64,000 nt of DNA from contig JAADJZ010000019.1 of the NCBI GenBank assembly GCA_011032825.1, forward strand, positions 124,001 through 188,000, written 5' to 3'. Positions within the stretch are counted from its first letter, which is position 1, and every line of letters begins with the position of its first letter. The position numbers and the translations under genes are program-made. Below are positions 1 through 9,736 of this stretch, piece by piece. Origin of the DNA: Massariosphaeria phaeospora (Eukaryota > Ascomycota > Dothideomycetes > Pleosporales). The notes under the pieces were generated by a model. The model saw nothing but the letters and a program-made list of their open reading frames with translations, was not told the origin of the DNA and made no database searches.

Positions 1-1082
1 TGGTGAGAGCGGAGCTGGAGCACGAAGCAAGTCGAGGTCGTCGCTGCCGTGGCTGATGATGCACTGACCACGGGAAACCTCCACGAGGCAGCCCCACTAT
101 CTTTCCTCTATCCCTCCTTTCATCGTCGTCAGATACTTTCACTAACTACCTTCTGCCATCATCTCGCTGGTTTAAAGAAGAGAAAGCTTTCTCGACTCTG
201 CATGGTTACTACCAGTAATATAAATAAGGCTTCTAGGGATCGCAGCCGCGGGCTGTTGTCCTCATCTGCCGTGGTACTCCGGCTTCCTGAAGCATTTGAG
301 CATAGTGCAGAATACGCTTGATGCGTCTCATTTCTATCATTCCGAAATCGCAATGACATGTTGATTCATTACCGACCAGGCCGACCTTCCAGTGCTCCCA
401 ACACCATAGGATATTCTAAGAAGGTTAGAAGTATAGGCTTCGTTCCTATAAAGTCCTAATTTTTCTGGCAAGCTGGGCAATGTCTTGACAGAGCTGGCCA
501 AGAGTGCAGCCGACTTTTCTTTGTGCGCAAGTAGGAGAACAGATATGATGTGAGAAGGAGAGCTCGAGAACAGTGATGCTTGGGATTCGGGGGCCAGGGT
601 TGGATGGGAGCGAACCTCGTGAGGCTTTACAAATAGACGAAGAAGACCTCGATAGAGAGTCCTGTAGTGGTAGTGTGGTTCTGAATTGATGTTATACTGT
701 ATTGCTCTCACTCGAGGCAATCCACCTGCAGAAGAGTGTTGTAGGGGTTCTGATACAGCCCCTCATGATTAACTGTCACCTGTATACATAGACGGGGCCA
801 ATGTAGTCACTCGTACTTCCCTACTAGGAGTACTCTATCGGAAAGACGAACTAGGTGAGAAAAGGGTACCCACTAAATCCCAAAAATAAGCGCATGTAGC
901 GTCCCGTCTGCACTAGGTACCTACCCGCTCATGAGGTTTATGTACGACCCTGCCCGCTTTGCATGTGTATGTCTATAAGAGTGTCCAAAAAGAATTTTGG
1001 TTTAAACCATAAGGCAAAAATTGTGTGACAATGCACTGGCCGGGAACTGATCACAATTAGTTTTTTTTCAACGAAAAGAAGA
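1..1082. other. Gene-poor stretch, no supported gene
   Basis: Only short overlapping open frames on both strands, none with a recognisable motif or credible splice structure. A reading frame on the minus strand (337-720) has no domain I recognise and is treated as chance. I see no tandem array here. Confidence 0.5.
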
Positions 1083-1185
1083 GGGGAGACGTTCTCGAAC
1101 CCGGAGCCCGCGCAGACAGTTCAAATGAGTGTTCAGAGAAGCACTCAAGTGGGAAGCGCGGATTTTACCATTAAACCACCAGTGC
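1083..1185 (-). pseudogene. Degenerate tRNA-Gly-like locus with intron-like insert
   Basis: Read on the minus strand, the segment begins GCACTGGTGG and continues with a D-arm/A-box-like TGGTTTAATGGTAAAAT. Next come a CGCGC/GCGCG anticodon stem around a TTCCCAC loop (anticodon CCC, glycine) and a B-box-like GGGTTCGAGAAC. An insert of about 30 nt after the anticodon is placed like a eukaryotic tRNA intron. The T-stem does not pair properly and the 3' acceptor half does not match the 5' half, so this looks like a tRNA pseudogene or tRNA-derived repeat head. A TTTT run lies just downstream. What is seen: the A-box, anticodon arm and B-box order. What is inferred: glycine identity and loss of function. 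Confidence 0.45.
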
Positions 1186-2222
1186 GAATTTGAGTTGATG
1201 AAAAATTGTCTCGGTGAATAAATATATATCGGAAATTCTTCAATTGGCAAGACTTCTTCGATCGGAAGGCTGTGTGGGCCTATGGAGGGGCGCGTCACTA
1301 GTAGAGGTTGGACGACCTGTCCTCTCAGCTCTAAGCCTATCATCGTGTAGAGATGTTGGTAGCGTCATGTGATTTAGCTTAGTTATCCTCGGCGCACCGG
1401 AAGCGGGAGATCCCGGGCTAAGAATAGCTGCCGAGATCTTGGCAAGAGTTCCACCGGCAAAGCTGTCGTCCGACCACAAACAGCCCAGTCCTCACTTCCA
1501 TCACATCAATTCCTATACGGCACATCAATTTCTATCTCAAGCACACACCGCCGATGCGCTCGTCCGCTGTTATCTCTACGGGTAACAGGATCGAAAGCTT
1601 TCGCGAGCTCATTGCGAGGAGCCTCATCTGTTCTCAGCGTGAGCATTGAGCAATGCAAGAGAGAGACACTATTCAAACGCCGAATCTAATACATGCGAGG
1701 TCACCTCGAGTACGTATCGATCGTAACAGTGTTGAGCGACACAAAGATTACCCCTGATACTTTTCAGAGACTCTCGTCATATAGAAAGATGCAGGTGTAG
1801 GAAATTACAAGGATTATAGACCCAGGTATCTCGTAAGAAGTCGGAGGCAACTAGTATCCCACCACTATCAAGCTCTTCTACTACTGCCACTCCTTACCGC
1901 CCTTGTCTTCACCCCACTGCTGTTACTTCCTACTGGCATTTCTAATTGCCCACCAACCTTTCCCCGAGCCGCCTTTACCCAACTCACCTGTACTCCATCA
2001 CTCCTGCGTGAAGTTTATAGAGTTCAAGCTACCTTGAAGGTATCTACTACGGTACTTCTAGCCTCTCCGTCCTTCGGCAGTCTCCCTCAACAGGGCTTCA
2101 GACGTACACTCCCGAGGTCGCCTACAGATTCGCCTCGTTAACTGCCCAACGTACACTGACTACCAAGCATCGCACCGAACGAAATCAATATAAGCATCAA
2201 CGAGATCTACTTGGACGAGGGG
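1186..2222. other. Intergenic stretch, no supported gene
   Basis: No open frame with recognisable content. The sequence is pyrimidine-rich around 1860-2100. It leads into the decayed J-domain reading frame that starts near 2223. Confidence 0.4.
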
Positions 2223-3225
2223 CATGACATAAGCCACACCTTCTATCATGCTCTTGGTATAGAACCGACTGGCCCGCATCGGAACATGAAGAAGGCTTAT
2301 CCGACTATGATACTGCACACTCATACACTCATAGATTCATCCAGACAAGCTCATCGGCTTCGGTAAGAAGGTGCAGGATGCGAGAGCAACGTACGCCCAA
2401 CGGGTCAACGGCGCGCACGATATTCTAAGAAATCCGAGACTCCGCAGCATCTACGATACCATGCTGAGGGCCAAGGCTTTGACTTTTCACGGGACGTCAC
2501 CACAAACCTCATGCTATTTTCCGATGCAATACAATAAAGGATGGGCGCGACCCCAATGGTGGCATGGGCATGGCATCTCTCCCGACTGCGATGATGAGAA
2601 GACCTCGAACCAGAAGGCACCCAAGAACCCAGCCGTGGTAGTCTCATCGAACGATGAAGCCTACAAAGACGTGCCGCGCTCGAAGCCCACACCCCACCGT
2701 CGCTCACCTCGTCACCGGAAAGCCCCATCGGTGGCATCAGCGTCTAGCTACGAAGGACCAACGAGCGAGCACCGCAAGACATCCAAAAGTGCCGCTCGAA
2801 TAGCACGCCGCAATGAACATACAACTGAAATCCCTCCGTTTACGTCTACACTGAGGGCCCCTCGCAACGCATCCGACCGGTCTCGCCCGTGTTACAACCG
2901 CAACACGTTCAAGGGGAGCATAACCACTGACACGTTCCGCTACACACGCAGCGTCATGCACCTCCAAGGGCTTGGTCAACGAGTGAGTGGTAGCGAGTCA
3001 CAGCGAAACCACGTGGTGGTTGGCGTTGTGACGCGGATGGCGGACCGACTGAATGACACCGTTCCGGAGTACATCGTCGTCACGTCAGCTCCCCCGCGAG
3101 GCAACGTCCCAAAGATGCGCGTATACGTTATGCAAAAGAGGGGTATCCAATCCTACCGTGGGGACCTATCACGCAAGCCAACACGATCACAGGAGATGAC
3201 ATCCATGTTTATGATTATTTCTTGA
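2223..3225 (+). pseudogene. Broken DnaJ (J-domain) protein gene
   Basis: Bases 2223-2330 encode the first J-domain helices, with FYHALGIEP and MKKAY, matching the family pattern 'YY-LG-I-P ... IKKAY'. The invariant HPDK tetrapeptide follows at 2338-2349 but in another frame, with a TAG directly before its Ile. From there the frame stays open to 3225 and includes helix IV (AHDILRNPRLRSIYDT). The gap between KKAY and HPDK is 37 nt where about 21 nt is normal. It contains a repeated ACTCATA motif, which suggests a 16-nt slippage insertion that shifted the frame. No GT lies in the gap, so an intron does not explain the break. The tail after the J-domain is basic and low in complexity. J-domain proteins stimulate Hsp70 ATPase through HPD; this copy cannot do so as it stands. 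The original function beyond the J-domain is unknown. Confidence 0.6.
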
Positions 3226-3653
3226 GTAGTTTCTCCAGGATGTTACAGAAGGTGACGGCTGAGCTATTGAGAGTACTGAAAAATACGGACGAGCTCCCAG
3301 AAGACGAAGATGCGGGCGAGGACGAGAAAATTCGATATTTTCGTTGGTATGGCGTTTATCGAGCTGAGACGAAGGCGATGTTGCTTGTGAACTCGAGAGT
3401 AACCTCCTTGATGCATGGCAGCACATTGGTTATCCCTTATCGCGAGGACAAGCTGCACCTAAGCTTGACGTCAAAAATTGACTGTTCATCCACGTCAGTG
3501 TTGATGAGAATGCGGCGAGGGATCAGCGAGGGTGAGCGTGCGGTGAGCGTGAGCGTCCCGGTCGACGAAGATCAAGAGAAGGCGAGCATGAAGAGAAGGC
3601 GAACATCGAGAGAAGACGAGCATCAAGAGAAGGCAAACATCAAAAGAAGATGA
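3222..3653 (+). pseudogene. Open frame of unknown origin ending in a 17-bp repeat
   Basis: A 143-codon frame overlaps the end of the broken J-domain frame by four bases. Its first 90 residues are mixed in composition, with an acidic patch (ELPEDEDAGEDEK). Its end is a Lys/Arg/Glu-rich tail produced entirely by a tandem 17-bp repeat. I do not recognise a family. The overlap and the surrounding breaks suggest this is another fragment of a decayed gene rather than a working one. Confidence 0.25.
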
Positions 3654-3667
3654 GTATCAAGAGTCTA
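3566..3667 (+). repeat. 17-bp minisatellite, six units
   Basis: Six consecutive 17-bp units read like CGAGCATCAAGAGAAGG, with a few substitutions each and no indels. Because 17 is not a multiple of three, the reading frame rotates from unit to unit, which argues against selection on the encoded peptide. Confidence 0.75.
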
Positions 3668-3687
3668 CTCCTTAACCAGGTGATGGT

Positions 3688-4695
3688 ATGGCGGAGGTGC
3701 TCAAGGGTTCAGCAGCTCTCCGTCGCGGCTTCCACCGTACAGTCAACGCCATTCCGGCCCCTCTCCAGACCCACTTACGCTATCCCGCCCACGTCATGCA
3801 TTGCAATCGTCGTCAGACCATCATGATCTCTCCATGGTCTCCAGACAGTGTGTGTAAGGGCTACACAATTCCACCGACGCAACAGCACAGCACGCGATCG
3901 AGATGGGCCGCTCGCACCCAAACCGCAAGATACGCCAACGCAATTGCCTTAGGAAAGACGCCGAAAATGCCACGAGGCCCGTGACAAAACCAACGAAAGG
4001 TAATAGCCCAAAGGCACCACATGCTCTCCTCTCTCCGCCAACATTGCACAGAATATGCCCAAGAAGTGGCGAAAGCGGCCCTCTCCACCGTTAAAATCGA
4101 ATCGCCGTACCCCAACATGAACGCTGCTAAGACGCACCTGATCGGAATGTTAGGCAGAACGAAACATCAATGGGGGAACGTTGGTGGCAGGGGAGACCTC
4201 GAGCGATATGAGAAAAATGTCGCGTGCTATATGGCAATTATAGCAGCCTGCCAGAATCGCACCAGCATCGGGGCACCGGACCCTAATGCAACGCTGACCC
4301 GGATTTGGCCATCGTCAAAGGAGACGCTCCGCAACGACGCCGGAATCGATTCCAACGTACGTCTGGACACGGAGGACGTGAACAGCAACCGCCCGCCAAC
4401 TCAACGGCGGTCGCACATGCAACAGCTCGCAAAGACAGGCGGACCGACCAAACACAATCTGGACGATCAAGACTACGACACTAAGCAACGTGATGCCCCT
4501 GGCGCGTACGACTGCTCTAGGTCGTCGTCTACCGACTCCCAGACGAGCAGAGCGTCCACTATTCTTATGGTGCAATACCCTCACACCCCAACACCTGTGC
4601 ATGGCCCGAGATTCCCCACGGAGGGGCTTCCTCGCACTCCATCACCAACACAACACCCAGAGCTCGCCCAACCTTTGAGCCAAAAGTATATATAA
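3688..4695 (+). pseudogene. Long reading frame with one internal stop, family unknown
   Basis: One frame is open from 3688 to 4695 except for a TGA at 3982-3984, where TGG or CGA would keep it open. The middle (about 4021-4290) has protein-like content (QHCTEYAQEV, KTHLIGMLGR, ERYEKNVACYMAIIAACQN). The last third is Ser/Thr/Pro-rich and looks disordered. Further protein-like pieces continue in shifted frames to about 4870. I read this as a decayed gene, possibly the downstream part of the same relic as the J-domain. No family is recognised. Confidence 0.3.
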
Positions 4696-4816
4696 CCTTC
4701 GCTAATGCACCGGCTATACGGGCTGGACCAACCACTTATTCGATTTAAGTTACCACCACAGTATCAACCAGGATGCACGTTTATCTGGTCGAAAGTGACA
4801 TACAACGAAAAAGCTA

Positions 4817-5630
4817 ATGCTTTCGCTCGTTGGCGTGCAAACGTCACCAACGCTGACTCCGCACTCGACAAATAACTCGGGTGCTACATCAATCACGAAG
4901 CGAGCTCACGGCATTGAGCTCCACGGCAATGGATCGAATCGGGAGACAAACGGCACTAATGGCACTGATGTTGTCGCAGAGAAGGAGGCCAACAACATCG
5001 CAGACGTCAACTACACAGATGACTACAATCTTGACCTCGGCAACGCCGCTTCTGATCCAATTCCGGAACCGATGCGGCCTCGTTGCCAATCGCGAGAAGC
5101 CTCACAAGTAAGCCAAATCAACTCACCCGACTCACCAATAGCCGGTGATTCAGAACTAGGTCCCGTACCACATCATACACACCTGCATCAAGTACAGTCA
5201 CTACAACTAAGCAAGGCAGTGTCCCATATCACATCGAGAAGCGCCCATGACATCGACAATGACTCAACTTCCGATTTGCAGCCAGTGCGACCTCCCGGAC
5301 GCTAGGGTGACGCGCCCATACCACGAGCAAGCCGGACGCCGTCAAATGAACCATCGAGAGGCGCCCACGATATTAACAATGAATCAGAGTCAGACTCGCA
5401 GCCTGTGCGACCTCGCGGACGCTAGCGCCAAGCGCAGATACTACGAACAAGCCAGACACCACCAACTGTATCACCGATACACAACAGCGGCAAAGACTCT
5501 AATACAGGATTGAGTCTCTTACCATGCGATATTTGGGACTCGGCGGCACCACGACGCCCGTTTGAACGGATCGAGAACAGACTAACTCACTCCCCTGGCA
5601 TAATTCGCTTCCGATACGTACCTAAGTAAC
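4817..5630 (+). pseudogene. Decayed reading frame containing a 120-bp duplication
   Basis: The frame from 4817 runs through TAG stops near 5305 and 5425 and then stays open to about 5630, ending in protein-like sequence (CDIWDSAAPRRPFERIENR). Both TAG stops fall at the same place in two tandem 120-bp units, so one nonsense change may have been duplicated with the unit. The product would be acidic and disordered. No family is recognised. Confidence 0.3.
5232..5471 (+). repeat. 120-bp tandem duplication, two diverged copies
   Basis: The units 5232-5351 and 5352-5471 both start CATCGAGA.GCGCCCA and share TGCGACCTC.CGGACGCTAG further in. The unit length is exactly 40 codons, so the duplication kept the frame. 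Confidence 0.6.
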
Positions 5631-5705
5631 CCTACCCTCTTACGTCTATATACAAGCCTTTGTTCAAACATCACCTAGTATACTAGATACAATAGCGCTT
5701 TGCAA
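5586..5705 (-). repeat. Dispersed repeat end, copy A (inverted relative of 60551-60672)
   Basis: Read on the minus strand this matches 60551-60672 almost without gaps over about 120 bp. Shared blocks include TTGCAAAGC, CTATTGTATCTAGTATACTA, ATAGACGTAAGAGGGTA and GAATTATGCCAGGG. Most differences are transitions. In the other copy this sequence ends in an inverted repeat, so 5586 is probably the outer terminus of an old DNA transposon extending to the right. I could not place the opposite terminus with confidence. Confidence 0.7.
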
Positions 5706-6544
5706 TAACACAGGTAAACAATCTACCTGTTGCTAGAAAATCCTATACCGTCAATAGGATTAGTTCCCTGCCGCAACCCTCGAACGAAGCGTCGCGTATT
5801 CGCGATGTCCAGCAAGTCAATGCGAACCATGCGCCAATCCGGCTCGATCATATACAAATTGAAATCAAGAGGTTTACCCTTGAGCGTGTCTTTGATCGAG
5901 CAGCTACCACCCCCATCCCACCATTCTAAATGTCAGCCCCACCGCCGAAGAGCGAAGGGAAGCTGCATTACCTTGTAATGCCAATGTCTTTCACACAACA
6001 GAGTACAACAGGACGTTGAATCCGAGTGAATTGATGACCATCATCGAGTTCAGCAAGGCAAGCTGGTTCACTCTAACTTTACCTAACATGAAACACAATC
6101 CCACTGTCAGCGTGCAAGAGCTTGATAGCACAGCACAGTCGATTGCTGATGGATACTACGAAAAGTTCCAACACTGTCTGTTGGTTTTGGCGCAGCAACT
6201 CAAGGCTCGGTGCCCCGACGTAAGCCACATAATGCAATTTATTGCAACTCAGCCTACTCACAAATATCCAAATACTATTAGCCGTTCCAAGCCGCTTCCG
6301 CGAGAAGATCCCGTTCGACCAATATGCCTCGAGATTCGCTGCGACGCGGAATCACTACGTCGACATCGCGACTAGGACGGGAGCAACGACGATACTGCCG
6401 ATCACCGCGTCTCTGTCGGCATGGGACACTGAATCCGATAAAGTTCACAGAGAAAAGATAAGCTGACGTCTGCGTGGGTAGTTCCACGACTGGAGCATCT
6501 GAACTATCTATAAATGCGGCAATGAACGACGTCTCGCAACAGCT
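5706..6544 (+). other. Degenerate stretch with protein-like fragments
   Basis: Short frames in changing registers carry protein-like pieces (5730-5978 and 6016-6375, the latter with LMTIIEFSKASWFTLTLPNM and YYEKFQHCLLVLAQQLKARC). No single frame stays open and I recognise no family. It probably belongs to the same decayed block, possibly the interior of the element whose end lies at 5586-5705. Confidence 0.3.
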
Positions 6545-6574
6545 ACGAAGGTATACGCCAGCACTGGGTTCCGA

Positions 6575-6920
6575 GTGAATGGCGAGCGAACTTGCGGCCT
6601 GCACATCAAATGCACGGAGCCTGTCGACAGCAATTCTCGATTCGGACTATGCGCCGTACACGATGAACGCTTCGCACGGTGGATGCAGACTAATCCAGGT
6701 TGTGTTCCACCTGCACCCCCGAGGAACTGTAAACTGCACCTGCCAGTTAATCCCAGGTGGCTCCGACAACTACAACAGCTCCACAGCTGGGCCGACAAGC
6801 GGACTGATGAACGGATATTCGTCCTCGACATAGAGTTCGGCGTCATGACTGGCCACGGCCCCCTTATCATGTAACTGGCCATCATGGAATATCTACACCA
6901 GCCAATGCATATCGGACTCA
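6575..6920 (+). pseudogene. Relic of a DEDD-type exonuclease-like domain protein
   Basis: The frame from 6575 encodes a Cys/His-containing head (CGLHIKC, FGLCAVHDERF) followed by ERIFVLDIEFGVMTGHGPLIM. The xxVLDIEF segment resembles exonuclease motif I (D-x-E) of the RNase-T/DnaQ group. The frame then meets TAA at 6872-6874 and continues with LAIMEYLHQP, as expected if a Glu or similar codon had been lost. The remaining exonuclease motifs were not found downstream. The assignment rests on one short motif and is tentative. Confidence 0.3.
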
Positions 6921-7143
6921 CTCACTCGTCTTCTAGTGTTGAGGCTCCGTCATCGCACAAACGCGCCCTCCGATCGCCCTCCTCGCTCCCGAGCACTGAA
7001 GCCAGCCGCCGCACACATACACACGCTCTCCGACGGACCTCGCGCTCACGAGTGCCGGGACTCGGTTGTCACATGCACGTGCCATTTGATTGCCCTCTGC
7101 TGTCTTTAGGAGTGAATCCCAGTTGACGTACACGCGCGCCATT

Positions 7144-7580
7144 GTTTGCCCTTATCGCTGTCGAGCGTCGAGTCCACCCGCTCCACCCCCGCTCTATCAA
7201 GTGCTGGAGCCAGCCACCAAATACACCCGCGCTTCTTGGCTGCCTCTCGTCGTTTGCCCTTATCGCTGTCGAGCGTCGAGTCCATCCGCTATACCCCCCG
7301 CTTCATCAAGTGCTGGAGCCAGCCACCAAACACACCCGCGCTTCTTGGCTGCCTCTCGTCGTTTGCCCTCATCGCTGTAGAGTGTTGAGTCTATCTGCTA
7401 TACCCCCCGCTTTATCAAGTGCTGGAGCCAGCCACTAAACACACCTGCGCTTCGCGGCTGCCTCTCGTCGTTTGCCCTCGTCGCTGTCGAGCGTTGAATC
7501 CGTCCGCTATACCCCCCGCTCCCCGCTCTCTCGAGTGTTGAAGCCAGTCACCAAACACACCCGCGCCTCTCGGCTGCCTC
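7144..7580 (+). repeat. 109-bp minisatellite, four units
   Basis: The landmark GTTTGCCC recurs at 7144, 7252, 7361 and 7470, giving periods of 108, 109 and 109 bp. Each unit contains ATCGCTGTCGAGCG, CAAGTGCTGGAGCCAGCCAC and ACACCCGCGCTTC. The last unit has a small internal insertion near 7520. Open frames on both strands here are by-products of the repeat and are not annotated as genes. Confidence 0.85.
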
Positions 7581-7930
7581 TCGCTCTTGAAGTCAGTAGC
7601 TGAGTACATCCGCGCTCGTCTGTGGGCCTCGCGCTTTGGTGCTTGAACCAGCCGCCAAACACACCCGCGCTCGTCAACCGCTTCTCGTTCTTGGGTGTTT
7701 GAACCCGCCACGAATACACCGGCGCTCGTCCACTGCCTCCTCTTTGCACCCAGCGTACATTCTGGGCGCCGCCCATACTCGCGCTCTTCATCCAATTTTT
7801 TTGTTTTTGTTTTGGTTATTGGTAGCTGCTGAGCATACCTGCGCTCTCAGAACCAGCCGCCGAGTACACCTGTGTCTTTCCATTACCCTCTCTTTGTTGC
7901 TCCGCGTTGAGGCAGGGCGCCGCACACAGC
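7581..7930 (+). repeat. Diverged, shorter-period continuation of the minisatellite
   Basis: Degenerate units of roughly 50-60 bp continue the core 'GCCGCCAAACACACCCGCGCTCGTC..CC..CTC' (examples near 7647, 7700 and 7760). They decay gradually to about 7930. This fits an older, eroded flank of the same array. Confidence 0.5.
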
Positions 7931-8506
7931 ATCCCCTTCAGCCAGTCCATCGCTGGTGGGTGCTGAGACTGGTAAGTTACGTTGATGGGCGTACGCGCAT
8001 GCGTATTCCACGTATTGAAACCCAGCTAACACACGCGTAGAGCTACGCCGCGTAGGCCTGCTCGTCTTCTGGTGCCGCCTTTGGCTCTGGTACACCCGCA
8101 TTGGCGTCCTCTTCGACCGTGGATCTGAGACCAGGTTGCGTCGATCCTTTGCATAGTTGTTCGCGATCATATTGGCCCGTCTATTCCTTAGTAGTCGCGC
8201 GCATCTTGATCGCAATCCGGCCCTATCTCTCATCGTCGGGTACTCCAGTTTGGTCTTATTGCCTTGATACTACAAAGCTCGCATACTGGAAAGATTCTCG
8301 TGGAGCAATTGACACTCTATCTGATATTGTAAGTTCTGTCCCGCAATGTCTCTGGTGTGATCATGATGGCGTTCGTCTTCTCTTAGTAATGTCAGCTAAC
8401 CAAGTATAGTAAGATGACTGGCGATGCTGGTGATGCGGGCAAAGCCCCTGCTGCCAAAGTCTCGACAGATCAAATTCTTCCGATCGAATTCACGCATGTC
8501 GAGTGA
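7931..8506. other. Intergenic stretch, no supported gene
   Basis: Small frames on both strands, no recognisable motif. It lies between the minisatellite and the next decayed coding block. Confidence 0.4.
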
Positions 8507-9736
8507 TTGAGACTTCAATACCGCCGGAAGTCCTTTGTGGATCCTTTGCTATTGAGCCCACGGGGAGGACACCCACCTCCGGACATGGATTTCTTCAAGG
8601 GCATTACACTCAAGAACAAGGAGGTTACGCCACCGGCATTTACCATCGCCAACTTCGTGCGAGGATTTCAAATTACTGTTGGCGACTTCTTCATCATTCG
8701 CGCAGGTGTCATCAATTTACTACACCGCGATAACTTATATGCCAAGCCATTCAATTGCCCTGCTACGAGATTCGAAACAGGAAAAATAGAAGAGGCTGTT
8801 ATGGAACATCGCATCATAAAGAGGAAGAGGAATAATTCGTTTATTCGCATACCATATTACTAGAAGAAGAATATGGTGTCTTAGTTCATTTCGTCTATTG
8901 CTATTTGGATAGAACAAGTACTGTCCAAAAATAGCAAATACCTTACACCAGGTAATCCATTCCCTGTAGTACAGCCTGGGTTTGCGCCACATCTAGTAGC
9001 CGAGCGTCAACAGCTCCATTAGTTCAGTGTGGATCAGATTTTTGCCATACTCAAACTCTTCACTATAGATGGAAAGACGCGATCACAAACTATATCTTTG
9101 CAGCAGATATCGACTATGGCTTCCCCAACGAAGAAACGCGATCGAAAGAACGACGACAACATCAGGGTATTGCGGTTTGATATGTTAAAGACAGCAATTG
9201 AAGACTACTAGAAACGGCATCTCAAATCCGTGTCATACAAGGTTGCCTATCTTAGTCCTGATTAGGGTAATGCAAGCGTGGAGATTGTTTCAGACGAAAC
9301 CCTGCAGACCAGAGTCCAGAGCCTGCGTACTATAGGCTGTAAGAATGTTATACTCCGTGTAGTTGTTGATGACCCGACGGATAGTGAAGACATAGAGTAC
9401 GAGAGTGACTCGGAATTGGAAGAGTTGCCTGAGGAATAAGTTCAAGTTCAATCCAAGCGTAAGGATTCCTGTATACAACAACAAAGACTTCTTGTGTGGT
9501 TATGATTTGCGGCCTCGAGATTACTACGCATTGCAGTCGTGCGTGCTTCCACGTGTATTGAAACTCGGATTCGATACAACATCTAAGCATATAGATGCAC
9601 CAGAAAGTTAATTTCAAATATTCGAGATCATGAGGGTTCGGAAAAAACATCGCGCGATCAGGAATGCAACACCACCAGCATTCTGGGAGCGTCATATGCT
9701 TAAACAATTTGTGGTAACTAGTGTCATCAACAATTA
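8507..9736 (+). pseudogene. Decayed coding block with TAG at likely Trp codons
   Basis: Protein-like text runs through three frames. The first (8507-8863) includes DFFKGITLKNKEVTPPAFTI and VGDFFIIRAGVINLLHRDNL. The second (about 9170-9440) has MLKTAIEDY, TAG, KRHLKSVSYKVAYLSPD, TAG, GNASVEIVSDETLQTRV and an acidic end. The third (9405-9736) has NPSVRIPVYNNKDFLCGYDL and ends NNYV-stop. The two TAG codons at 9209-9211 and about 9263-9265 are one transition from TGG. At least two frameshifts separate the blocks. The pattern is that of a once-coding gene hit by point mutation, and possibly RIP. I do not recognise the family. Confidence 0.4.

Noticed and set aside
7415..7795. Long overlapping open frames on both strands through the minisatellite
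   Set aside because: They follow the repeat unit and have no start, splice or domain support; the same text recurs in several frames.
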